Source of the DNA: Cerrena zonata
Lineage: Eukaryota; Basidiomycota; Agaricomycetes; Polyporales; Cerrenaceae
Assembly: GCA_038087015.1 (NCBI GenBank)
Contig: JASBNA010000019.1
Location: 604,627-668,626, forward strand
Reading direction: 5' to 3'
Length of the DNA stretch: 64,000 nt
Shown here: one piece after another, positions 13,001 through 24,309 of the stretch
How positions within the stretch are numbered: the first letter of the stretch is position 1
How the letters are laid out: each line of letters begins with the position of its first letter
Program-made: the position numbers and the translations under genes
Notes under the pieces: model-generated
What the model was told of the DNA's origin: nothing
The model's database searches: none
The model's input: the letters and a program-made list of their open reading frames with translations, nothing else

Positions 13001-13352
13001 TATATTATATTAGGCTTCAAGAAAAACGTATCCCAGCATTTACGCTATCGCACTTGACTATTTGCCTGCCCAAGCAGCCGCTGTCTCATGTAAACGAATT
13101 TTCTCGACAAGTGAGCATACCGATGCTCTTCGTGATGGGCGAATGTCTTTTCAAACTTTCGAGATGCTTCAGCGTCTCAAGTTTTCTGACGGGAAGGTTC
13201 GTTTACACAATACGGTGTGGAGTAATTTGAACATAGAGGACGCATTCACGTCGTACCTCCCTGCACACAAGTACCCTCTAGACACTCTACTTGCCGCCCT
13301 TCCTTACTTGGAGTATGACTCTGGTCCCGACTCTGATTCCGACTCCGAGTGA
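10022..13352 (+). pseudogene. hAT transposase with BED finger, copy B
   Basis: Exons 10022-10147, 10208-10848, 10907-11156, 11212-11370 and 11424-11651 join in phase. They encode a Ser/Pro-rich N-terminus and then a BED-type zinc finger split by an intron (YPFIGCRICK / WKNSNGCNKHIRRHLVSKHE). The hAT core follows (PLHVVERPEFREL, GISITYDTWLDKHLGG). The C-terminal part (12.9-13.35 kb) carries the hATC dimerisation region (AAVSCKRIFSTSEHTDALRDG) and ends in an Asp/Ser-rich tail. In the exon that starts at 11702 the frame meets a TGA soon after LGEYNDVEYI, where copy A is open. This copy is therefore probably inactive unless splicing avoids it. It is clearly closer to copy C than to copy A. Confidence 0.75.
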
Positions 13353-13365
13353 AATCTACATACTT

Positions 13366-13480
13366 ATTAGTCTTGCGCTCTTACCGGAGCTCTTTCATTT
13401 CATTTCATTATTAAGATCCTAATTCGTATGTACATGCATATGCATATGTTTGGTTCTCCATTTCTCTCTTCTCCGAAATT
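13366..13480 (-). pseudogene. remnant of the 5' end of a P-family gene
   Basis: Immediately after the hAT B stop, the minus strand reads a version of the first exon and upstream region of gene P' (28.59-28.76 kb). Shared stretches include gctcttaccggagctctttc (against gctcttaccagagctctttc) and the motif tatgtac...gtttggtt. The reverse strand encodes a KRKSSGKS-like basic stretch followed by a donor-like sequence. The rest of a P gene is absent here. It links hAT B to the same hAT/P association seen in the second copy of the block. Confidence 0.5.
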
Positions 13481-13790
13481 GTCACAATCCATCCTGTGGC
13501 ATTATTCCAGACAAATGTCTTAGTCGTTGTACCTGTATCTAGGCGAACCCAGTATTCATTTAGCATTTACCTTTCGTCACACCGGGGCGTATGAGCTGAG
13601 AAGCTCAAACTTAATCGAAGGATGTGCCAACAATTCTGTGATTGATATAGATAGCTCACATTTTACGTGTAGTATCGAACTTACATATTATATGTATAGT
13701 AGGGAGGGAAGTATATTCAGGCTGCTGAAGCTTCGGAATCGTAGCGACGAGTCACGGTAAGGAGTTAGGTAAACGTTCACTTCGGAATTC
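13481..13790. other. intergenic, nothing recognised
   Basis: Contains only a 77-codon frame (13527-13760 +) without resemblance to any family I recognise. Confidence 0.35.
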
Positions 13791-14062
13791 TTAGTCAACG
13801 TCGAACCTGGGGACAGATGTCATGGAGATCATCTCATTCCCACGTCCAGTGGTCTCCGTCCTCGGAATATACTCCTTCTGATCCAACTCTGCAATAGTCT
13901 TGTACGTGAAGACCTTATACATTGCGCGGAGGCCATTGGCGACATCTTGTCTGTTGTAATTACGACAGTTGTCTCAATCACATCTATCGAAGATCAGTCA
14001 GAGTAATAAAGGCAATTGAGCAATACTCACGCAGCAGCCAAGTGTAACGCTAGACCGTCGAC
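13791..14062 (-). pseudogene. 3' fragment of an unidentified gene
   Basis: Two exon-like blocks (about 14062-14035 and 13953-13791) join across a GTGAGT...CAG intron of about 80 bp. They read VVDGLALHLAAA, then DVANGLRAMYKVFTYKTI, and continue to a stop after SVPRFDVD. Composition and clean splice sites look like genuine protein, but the upstream part is missing because gene P ends only ~100 bp away. I do not recognise the parent family. Confidence 0.4.
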
Positions 14063-14157
14063 AACAGACAAGTGATTTTCCTTTGACTTCTCACCTCTCA
14101 CCTCCTTTACACCTTCTCCGTCTCCTTCTTATTCTTCCACTTGCCTAACATCTCTAA

Positions 14158-15889
14158 TCAGTAGAGTAGCCCTTTCTCCAAGCCTGCGGAGTCAATCGTC
14201 TTCTTTCGTTGAGCCTTGTAGCTGACGTAGTGGCCATCAGCGTTATCCTCGTCTTCGTTGCTATCATGACCGTCGCTATCATCGCCGTCTTTTCCATCGG
14301 CCTTTTGAAGAAACTCGTCCAGAAACTTGTCCCTTCGTGTAAGGGCTTTTCGGACAGCGGGGTCGGTACGACTCGGGGATCTAATGGTAAATTTTCCCTT
14401 CTCAATTCGGTCGGAAAGCCAGTCATACGCATCCTCCCAGCAAGGGAATATGTTTTCGACTTTATCGATAACACGGTTCTTAGCCTCCACGAGTACCTGA
14501 GTTATCAAGCTCAGAGCCTTCTGACGAACTTCGGCGGATTTGCTTTTCGCAAAACCGTCGATGATGATCCCCAAAGCTTTCAGCGTCTTTGCCCGCGAGG
14601 GAAGAGTGTCGAAGAGTTGGAGAAGATCCTTGGGTGAATCTGATTTGAATATTTCTGTAGCGGTGTGGTAGTCTGTATTCGAGGGTTTGGGCTTCTTATC
14701 AAATACATGTTCGCGGATAATTTCAAGTTGTTTCGTGAGTTCCGGAGTTTTGCCACAAGTCTTGCGATACAGTACGGACGAGATATATTGTTTGAAGGCT
14801 TGAATACGACCCTAGTGCTGCTCATAGAGTAGTGTAGTAGCTATATCTCTCATCTTTGGAGTCCAATGAGCCATCTGGGATCTAGAACCGTCCATCTGTT
14901 CTACGTCAAGTAAGATAAGTCTGGATGAGTTATGAAGTTACACAGCCAATAGAACATTTACCGTCTTCATAACCTAAATAATCACAAATTTCCTCTTTGA
15001 TATTGAAACGGTCAATATCGGCAAGGATAGCCTTCGTGGACCCTTTCTTAGATCCGACAGAGACCAACAGCTCTCTCCACATCCAAGCAATGAATTGCAT
15101 GGCGTTTGCCTTGTCTTTGTATATTACCCTCCCGGAGGAATTCAAGATCGTTATGTTGTCGTCGAAGTCGCGAAAGTCCACGCTGATTCACCAGTTCAGT
15201 AGTTTCCATGAATATAGATATCCGAGCTTACGGAGAATCACATTGTTCAACCTCCTCTATAACGGTTGTACACAATACGAGGCATTTGTGGACCAATTGA
15301 ACATCCAAAGCCTTCTCGATACCAATTTGCCATAAATTGGGGAGCCATTTCAAAATTTCGCTGGCAATCTCCATCATAATATCTCCTGAACGAAGCCCTA
15401 AACATTAGTTCCGATCAAACGAGAACAAAAATATCGGAAAAGGAACCTTGTTCTTCATATTCGTCGTCACTGTTACATTTGACGTCCTTGAGGAACAGCT
15501 TAACTTTGGTGTTTAAGCTCTTCTCATGGACATTATACTTGATAAGACCTCGCAGCTCCGCAACCCTGATATCCTCTTGAGCCAAGTCGAGTCTTTCGAT
15601 GATCTGTTGTTGCGCTTCGGGCGAAAGTTCATCAAGCGCGGGGTACAGATACTTCTCCAACAGACTTGGAAGAGAGTCAGCCGGTACTTTGGATGAAATC
15701 ATACGTAGAGTATCGCTAGGTTTCTCTCCCTATAAGCATAAGGATAAGCATCAGGAGTTCGCGTTAATCATGACACGTAGACATGCTACTAGTGCAAAGT
15801 GGGACATGCTTCATGCAGCATCTCACACTCACCGCTCTCGCACTGACACCTTCATTGGAGGTCTTTCGTTTCTTCGACACTCGTGGCAT
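14158..15889 (-). pseudogene. P-family protein gene, copy 1, interrupted by one in-frame stop
   Basis: Exons 15889-15833, 15729-15447, 15397-15232, 15182-14962 and 14900 onward join in phase. They encode a basic start (MPRVSKKRKTS) and a mostly helical protein with the segment KYLYPALDELSPEAQQQIIE and, in exon 4, DFRDFDDNITILNSSGRVIY. A TAG at 14814-14812 ends a 271-residue product. However, the same frame is open for another 217 codons to 14158 (helical, ending in an Asp/Glu-rich tract), and P' aligns across the stop. The nonsense codon is therefore likely secondary, and the ancestral protein was ~490 residues. No known domain is recognised. All five introns match those of P' at 27.6-28.6 kb in position and phase. 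Confidence 0.65.
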
Positions 15890-18300
15890 ATGTGGGTAGA
15901 GTCAAAGTAGGGTATGTGCCGAAGAGTATGCATCGTCAGTGTCAATTACGTATACGGCAAACTAGTACACATCAACTAATCAATTTTTGAATATTTCCGG
16001 AATCTTAAATAATGAACTTATACTGTAGTATTCCTGAGAATATATGATATTGTTACCGTCGGACTGAGGAGCAGTCTACCTCAGGGCTGCCTTGATCGAA
16101 AAACGAGGGAAGGGCGACCTTAATGCTTCTTGATCTACGGAACACTAAACGATAATAAGCGTCAGCCGCGGACTCTATGTGCGTTTCCATAACGCAAGGC
16201 GGACGATCAAAGGATTTCAAAAGCAAGATTAGCTTCACATGGATAGGCAGGGGACGAACGGTACGCGGCTCTTCTGATCGGACGGAAGTAAAGATGGCGA
16301 TGTAGATGAAATAGACCGGGTCTGTAGATCGAGGGTCCCCCACATAAGAAAACCCAAAAGAGATATATGCGTGTGTCGTTAGAGACCGCCGGGAAGCAAG
16401 GATCTCTGGAAATTTTGATTGATTGGCTGTTGACGCTTGGTTGTGGCAGATGTACGGAGGTGCATGTCATACCAGAAAAAGAGAAAATTCTTTCCCGCAT
16501 AGCATAGTCGTGGGATACAAGGATTCTATGCAAATATGAAGCTTGAGAGCGCTGCACAGTCGAAGGATAAGTAACACACCTAGGCCGATCGTCAGGGTCA
16601 AGGAGCCTTGACTTGAAGCCTTGGTTCCTTTGGTTCGGGGGTCGATTGATGTTACTTGAGATAAAGTTTAACATCACAGCATGTCACGCACATCTGTCCT
16701 GTACCACCATTTGGCGAAGGATGATGTCAAGCGTGAGACCATACCCGGTGACGATTGTTGACAAGCGGAGTCGGCACTGTGTCTCCCAGAGAGAGCCTGC
16801 AGCAAAGCTCCTTCGATAAAGAGCAAACGATGAGGCCTGAGAGTTGGTGACGACGGCAAGCATCGAGGAGGTGATGAAAAGATATTCTTAGAAGCACATA
16901 TTGACTAATGAAGACTTTACGAAGTAAGCACAGAAAGTGCGCAGGTGGCATTCCTTCTTGGTATCATGGTGGGGAACAGGTTGTGTCTTAGTGTTCCCAA
17001 TCCTGATAGCAGATAGGTATGAAGGTAAGGCAAGTCAGGGTGAGTCAAGGTACCCTACGCTCGTCAACCTCACGGCGGTTCGTACGCATACAGCAAGTTG
17101 TAAGTTCGTCTGCTTGGCATACCGGTAATTGCCGAAGCATCGGGATCTGGGTTCTGTACCTGTGAATTTACCTTGCCCTGCCTTGGATCCCGCACATCAC
17201 ACTGACATTCCCTTACTGGAATGCAATGTCTGCTTCGTCGGTATTTGCGAATGTTACCGCCACGGTTTGGATATCTCTTTGTCAATTACCACTCTATTTC
17301 TGCCTGTATCTCGGCACCTGAACTCTAAAAAATTCTTTCCCATCGGGATTCGGGGCAGCATCCTCGAATATGTCTTCCAGACTCTTGTGGATTATGCTTC
17401 GAACTCCTGGTGGCACTGTCGACTTACACTCAAACCTTGTACTGGTGGCAGCATCCGAAGCATCTGCGTATCTCAGCTCTCTGACTTTGAATGAAAGCTG
17501 CTCCTTGGGAGGATGCACCGAATGTGGCTAATTGCCATTCTCATATGGTAGACCTACACGTCATCTTCAAACTTTTCCGAACAAGCTAATTGTAATAATT
17601 AGAGTTTAGTTGAGATATCATATTATTTTCCTTCAAGGCCGATCAGGGTAGCGTGGTGGTCACCTTGAGCGCTTCTTGGTATGCCAGTGAAGATAGATCC
17701 GACGTCACCAAACCGTGGGTTTCTCATCTTCTCGACCTCGTTTGTTGCTTACCTTGATGCTCACCCTGATGCTTTTCCAGACCGCCCAATTACTTGTCGC
17801 ATGAATGACCAGGAATAGGAAAACGTAGGTGCTCTGTCTTATTCCCTCGTATGTCTAACCCTTTGAGGAGCCGGATGATGTATCCCTGCCCTGTCCTACC
17901 TTGCCTTGCACCTCGAGAATAGGGTTTCCGGGCACGGTGAACCACTCATTGTAGAACACTTCTCTCTGAACACCCAGTTTTGCAACGTACGGCCTGTAAC
18001 AGCCTTCGCTCGCGGCATCTTCTCAAGCGTGACTACGCAGTTCCTAGTGCACAATGAAATGGGGTTCTGTCATATTGCAAGTATCGGTGTCTAAGTCAAT
18101 ATCGCCTAGGGCTCTGGTATATATAAGTCGTGACTTAACTCCTCTTGCTCTTCATCCCAACACATTATCGTTTCACAGCTATTTCTCATCGACAAAGTGC
18201 TACACCGCTACATCTCTATTTGTCGCCACTCCGTGTACTCTTATCCGAGTACATCCTGCCCACACCCACCCGCCTTCACCGCCGACATCATCTACCACTG
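15890..18300. other. 2.4 kb region without supported genes
   Basis: Several 60-156 codon frames overlap on both strands (for example 16207-16677 -, 17294-17518 -, 17129-17494 +). None joins into a consistent spliced model or resembles a family I know. The frame at 17518-17294 (-) has protein-like composition (SIIHKSLEDIFEDAAPNPDG) and could be an exon of a decayed gene. Confidence 0.35.
18118..18126 (+). promoter_or_regulatory. TATA box of the small MGAQSS gene
   Basis: The sequence tatatataag lies about 185 bp before the ATG at 18309. A pyrimidine-rich stretch follows it, as expected around a fungal transcription start. Confidence 0.35.
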
Positions 18301-18308
18301 CACATAAC

Positions 18309-18498
18309 ATGGGAGCCCAAAGTTCCTACACCACGACCACCGCTGGGACTTCTAAGCCTTCTAAGCCGTCCAAACCATCCACAACACGTCCCTCGAAGTT
18401 TTTGACTGGCACACATGAACAGTAAGATCCCTCCGAACCATCGTCTGTTGCCTTCATAAACTCAACAATTTGTTGCACTCACTAGGATGATTTTGTGA
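18309..18498 (+). CDS. small Ser/Thr/Lys/Pro-rich protein with MGxxxS start
   Basis: Exon 18309-18421 joins in phase across a 64 bp intron (GTAAGA...CTAG) to 18486-18498, giving 41 residues. The protein starts MGAQSS, which fits the N-myristoylation consensus (Gly2, Ser6), and has a threefold SKP repeat (TSKPSKPSKPSTTRPSK), basic and disordered. A TATA box upstream supports transcription. Function is unknown. A frame open further upstream (from 18054) begins before the TATA box and is not favoured. It could still be a chance frame. Confidence 0.35.
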
Positions 18499-20778
18499 TC
18501 GACATGCTATTCTCAATGGACTAGTGGACCCCTTTCATACGCGGTAAGCTCACTACACTAACATTCATGATGACCTGACCGTCAATTTTGATTTATGTTT
18601 ATTTATGTTGGATAGGTCACAAATTTGCTTCATGTCGTATATCTCGGTGTAAAATGATTATGTCGTGGCTTCAGATGCTCTACCCTATACATCTCACTAT
18701 ACGGTAACTCGTGATATCTTCGGTGCATTCATCTATTCTCAGAATTGTCCTATGCTTTCATCCCCGTTTTCCTTGATATACGTCATATGTCATTCATTCC
18801 TTTCTTTGAAATCTTGATTATCCCTTTATGCAGAACTCTATGCTCATCATTTTCTCATGTTTGACGGCGGATAGAGGTTGGAACGAGGGAACGGCGGCGC
18901 GAGAGAGACGAGCGAGCGAGGAGCGAGCGAGCGAGCACACAAAGAGAACTGGAGTTCACGGACGCAGTAGTAAAGCGGACGTGAGCTCCTACAATGAAAA
19001 GATCGAAATGTAAACGACGCGGGCGGTTACGTAATCAAGCAAGTAACTACATGAAGGAGTCGCCGTACGGTACGATTAGATATTAAACATATAAAGGTGA
19101 GTACATTACAGCGGAATTTCGTCAATGTTGACTGTATCGCACAGGGACGTAGTTATCTGAGTACCACTACGTACATTGGCCGCAGGACATTTCGTAACCA
19201 GTAGAGATAGCACATTGCGATACAACGAAACTCTAAATGGCCAAATGTTATGTGGATGTGACAAACGTAGCGAGGTTACTATCATCTTGGGTTCCTGTTC
19301 TTGTCCCGCTTGCGCGTGTTAAATATTAAATGTTTCTGACCACCTTCCCAATTCAGATGTGCACGATCGCTTATGTCATCTTCAGAAGAGCATTCATCGA
19401 ACCATATCGCGACGACTATGCTACATGGCCCACAACGGACTAAATGGTTTCGCGATTCTATCCTATCCTGAGACGTGTTCGGCAGAATTACCTAACATAA
19501 CTACTATTTCTTCGTCATATTCTTGACTGTGCATCATCATGCGGGTCTGCAAGTCAACTCGACAAGCAAATATCATTCAAACCTCCGTTCCCAAAACCAC
19601 TCACTACTTTTGAGAGCAAATACGGAATGTATGACACAACTCATAGTGGTCACGATGCCCCAGGTTCGCATGAACATATCATTTCATAAAGTACTGAGAC
19701 TTGGAGAAAAGATAGGCTACAAACAGTAAAGAATATCTTGGGATGGAATCTCCCTTACTGATTGTATGTACCTCTGCTATTGTATCTTGAAGTATCTGCT
19801 CGATGATGGGCTTCTCATTTGACGAACATCGAATATAAAACCTCAGACCCAACTAAATACAGAATTCAGCATTTCAAAGTCCAGATACGATCGAAGATTA
19901 CAACGAGATAAAGTCTACAAATGCAAAGACAATGGCGATGAAGGTATATTTTCGTTTCGATACTTTCTGGTATCCAGACCATTAATGTTTTTCTCGCTAG
20001 GCGAATGCAAAGTGTAGTTCAACCCCTGAGAGATGTCTAATCACTCATCTACCTATCACTCTCCTACTGCTAGCAGTGGACCAAATCAGATACATCGACC
20101 TAGGAGGAGTAAGGGATAATCATGATAACATTTCCCTCTAGATGAAAAGGTTCAATCAACACTTTGTCCTTCTCATGTAGGACTCTCTGAACGGATGTTC
20201 TACTTGTACACAAATTATCATGGTCCTTCCTTCCCCGTTTTCCATCCATCCAGGTCTATTTTCTCACTCCCTCGTGGTTCTTCCCCGTCCCTCTGCTCGT
20301 ACTGACAAGGAGGAACCAAGAAGTTTAAAAATCGACAGCCGGCAGGTGAATAGAAACAATTTAGATACCGTGGAACTGGCTTGGTGGTTTCGCTCACGCG
20401 AGATTAATCGGCGTCCTGCCCACAGCCATGGATCATCACATTACACATACTTGCTCAGCCTTGATGCTGTTGGTCTTCGGTATAATGTCGTGTCACAAGG
20501 CAGCTACTAGGCGTTCATCTGCCTTCAGGCCATCAAGGTTCCATATCATCTGTCTGAAACGTGCCCTCAAGGAGAAGTAATGCGGCACACGGTTCCCAAC
20601 TAACTAGCTACTCGTGGGATAGGGCAGGCAGCGAAGCAAAGAGAAACGTCTATTATTAATTGCGGTTACCGAGACACATGTCTCGTATATAAGACGATCT
20701 CGGGTCGGTAGTACCTTATGGTGACTATTGTTTCTCCTTATCATAACCTACAGCCATTAACGCTACCATTCGCACACA
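18499..20778. other. 2.3 kb region without supported genes; low-complexity tract
   Basis: Includes a gagcga-type purine-rich tract at about 18896-18945 and scattered short frames. Upstream of hAT copy C there is a tatataag-like box (~20690) that may be its promoter. No element terminus could be fixed. Confidence 0.35.
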
Positions 20779-23700
20779 ATGTTTTGGGACTACGATTCAT
20801 CGCGGCCCCAACAAACCCATAGCTTGTACCCCACATCCGAGTCCTTCCCGCCAGTCCCATCTGATGCACAACCTCATCTTCTAGCTGTATCGGTACCCAC
20901 TTTATTTCAGTACACAACGCAAACAGCGGTAAGTTCTCAAATATCGCTCAGTCAGACCTTGTTCAACCCCTGGTGTTTCTCAATAGCCGCCGTCCCAGAT
21001 CTGTGACGTTTCTCACTATACCTCACATCCCACATATGGCACGTTTTGTTCATCCACACCTGGTCAACACTCTAGCTACGATTTACTATCTTCATCGTAC
21101 GCTTCTATTGTCGAGGATGGGCCATCTGGCTCCTTTGATAATACAGCTACTATTGTCGGTCGCGACCTTTCTCATAAACGCAAATCGACGGATGATCTAG
21201 CTGAGTCGAGGCCAACAATGCGACAAAGACACATGATCCCACCTAGTGCTAGTCAAGAAGTGAGCGAGGCCTCTAATATTCGTACTCAAACATTATCGGA
21301 TACTCTATCTCACACTTCAAATACTGGGCCACCATCGTTCCAGCCGACTCTGATCCAGTCTACCTATCAACATGATGTATACCCCGCAAATTCCGTTGCA
21401 AAGGGGACTCGCCAAAATGATTCTGCCACTGATTTGTGGCATTTCGTCTTTGGAAGCCAACAGCAAGACGATCCAGCGGGCTTGCATGCCGTGGACCATA
21501 AAGCAACATTCATATCCAAGCCAAAGACGGAATTATATCCGTTTATTGGATGTAGTATTTGCAAGTAAGTCATCGCTGCTCATAAGTTAACCATTATCCT
21601 ACTCAATATTGTCTGGATCAGAGAAGATGGGATTTGGAAAGTGTGGAAGAATAGTAATGGATGTAACAAGCATATACGTCGCCATTTCATTACCAAGCAC
21701 GAGGAGCGGTATGTGGGTGAGGTAAGAAAAAAAGGTCTAAAGAATTCAGACATTATTCCTTCTTCTCCGACCTCAATGGAAAAGGGGAAAGTTAGAGTTA
21801 TCGATTGTTCCTTGATAAATCCTCCTACAAAGGCACGTTTAGAATATTCCCTTGCGCGCTGGCTTTCTGCGAATATATGTGGGAACTATTTGTATTAATC
21901 TTTTTTTTACCAGAAAATCTATAGCATGGGGTGTCCCGAATTGCTGGGATCGATACCCCACATTGACCAAGGACATACAGGTGCCAAAGATCTGCCCCCC
22001 AGAGCCATACATGAGGAAACTATTTCTCAAGAGGCATCGCAATTGCATGACAAGCTGGTTAACGATTTGGCGGTGCGTAATCCCGACCTCGCTCGCTCTC
22101 ACCCTTTATGCATATCTATTGCCATATAGCATCTACAAAGTGGAATTTCCATCACTTATGATATTTGGGCCGATGACAGCCTCGGTGGTTTCTCAGCAGT
22201 AACTGTGCACTGGTGCGAAGAATCGTCGACCGGTGATCTAGTTATAAAGTCCGAGTTGGCAGCTCTTCGATATGCCCGTGGCCCGGATGCAGACGTCAGC
22301 CTTGATGGACAGCTTCTCATGGTCTTGCAGACCTTGGGCCCGACGGTGGTCAAAAACGTATGTGATTACCAGTATCTTTCTAAGCTAAGTTTTATTTTAT
22401 GTAGATTTAGGTTAGGTCCATCTCTCTTCGTGATCATCGTAGCAACTACCACCAAACTCCGTTTAGTCCTGGGCCGGGGCTACGTGCTGACGTGGGGTAT
22501 TGTACCATCTCCGTCATTTCATTTATATCTCTCTGCTGATGCCAATAACTCCTTTGTCACGCAGTTGCTTACACCTTAACTTCGACAAAACAATACTGTC
22601 TAAATTAGGCCAGATGAAGACTCCACAGAATCCCCCTAATAACAGATCCTCATTTGATCACCATGGTCTGTCAAATGGGATCCTTGAGGATATCATCAAC
22701 CGTAGCCGTACTCTCGTTCGAGGTTTTTTACTATGTGTTCAACACCAAGATAAAGGACCTCTTCGGAAACTGGCTGTGGCTTTATCTCAGGATTACAAAA
22801 TGAACTGGGGATCATTGCTATTTATGATTGAATGTCTTCTTGAGAGGCAGTCGGTATGTCTTACGGCACATTTACCTGTTGACTAAATCAACAAACCATC
22901 ATCAGATACTATCTACGATTCTACAAACCCCTTCTAAACATCTGTGGCTGAGCGATCATGAATGGTCTATTCTACACGAGACAAGAGAATTTCTGGAGAT
23001 TTTTCATCAAGCCCAGCTTTCATTGGACTTTGGGCGCTGCGAGTCAATGTCGCAGACAGTCCTGACGTACGGGAATCTCAGGAACAAACTCAGAGCATTT
23101 CAACACAGGACCTTTATCCTCGGGGTTGTGCCGACAATCTGATGAATTTCTGTGAACATAGCCTGAGGTCTAAGATCTACGCCTATTCTGCGCTGAGTAC
23201 GACATTCACAATCAGTCAGATTCTCTACTGATACAGCTTAGTTATTAATCCAACAGTCAAGTTCTCCTATTTCACCGATGCGAATGGCTTCAACGCAGAC
23301 GACACCGGCAAGATCAGAAGTGAGTTCATCGACTTGGTAAGTAGCAGCGTTTCGATATGCCTAGGGGTACTATTACTTACCATTTGCGATCCTAACAGAT
23401 AATGAATAATTGCCGTAGAGCGAAACAAGTGAGTATTTTTCTCTGCATATGCGTCCTAGGACTGCTGAAAACCCTAATCATGACACTAGCTCAAGGCTGG
23501 GGAGCGAGAAACACATGGATGTCATGATAAAACAGACGACTCAGAAAGTGACTACAAGGCTCGAGTCGAAACTGAGTTGTCGAGATACTTGGATGTAGGC
23601 CTTGAAGTCCCAACATCACGATTCAATCTTCTCGCTTTCTGGAAGGTATGTCAAATCGATCTCATAGTCTTATTATGTGCTCATGGAACCCTGATGTATT

Positions 23701-24034
23701 AGGCCTCAAGAGAAACCTATCCAAACATCTACGCCATCGCACTTGACTGTTTACCCATGCAACCAGTCGCCGTCTCATGCGAACGGATTTTCTCCAGGAG
23801 TGAGCATACCGATGCTCTTCGTGATGGACGAATGTCTTTTCGCACTTTCGAGACGCTTCAGCGTCTCAAGTTTTCCGGTGGGAAGGTTCGGTTGCACGAT
23901 ACCGTGTGGAGTAATTTGGACATAGAGGAAGCATTCACGTCGTATCGCCCTGCACACAAGTATACTTTGGATACTTTACTCAATGCCCTTCCTTACTAGG
24001 AATGTGACTCTGATTCCGACTCTGATTCCGAGTA
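20779..24034 (+). pseudogene. hAT transposase with BED finger, copy C
   Basis: It has the same architecture as copy B: a short N-terminal exon, a second exon ending YPFIGCSICK, and then a BED finger half (WKNSNGCNKHIRRHFITKHE). The hAT core follows (GISITYDIWADDSLGG), then the hATC domain (PVAVSCERIFSRSEHTD...) in the last exon. Relative to copy B it has a 1-bp length difference near 23.12 kb that shifts the frame before the NLMNFCEHSL segment. It also has a TAG at 23997-23999 in place of a Leu codon, ~12 residues before the ancestral end. It is therefore probably defective, though only mildly decayed. The region between about 22.38 and 22.56 kb is hard to splice. Confidence 0.75.
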
Positions 24035-24309
24035 ATATTGATTCCTTGGTCATAGCATGGGAGGGGGAAAGTTATTAAAGATACAGGGTTTCGATCGGAA
24101 TTTATTGTTCGAACTACCTTTTGTGACTGCTGTTGACCTGGAGAGAAATATTGTTGTTAAACCATAATTCTGATTCATGGGGTATCTAGTCAAATAAAGA
24201 GCGCGAGAAATACACTCGACAGGCAAGCAAGCATAAAGGACAATATAATGGACTCTACCAGTACATCGCAACATGGCAATGCAGGAAATCCAGAAAGCAC
24301 ATCGGGCAT

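Noticed and set aside
16207..16677. 156-codon frame on the minus strand
   Set aside because: No splice partners, overlaps other frames of similar size, and composition gives no family.
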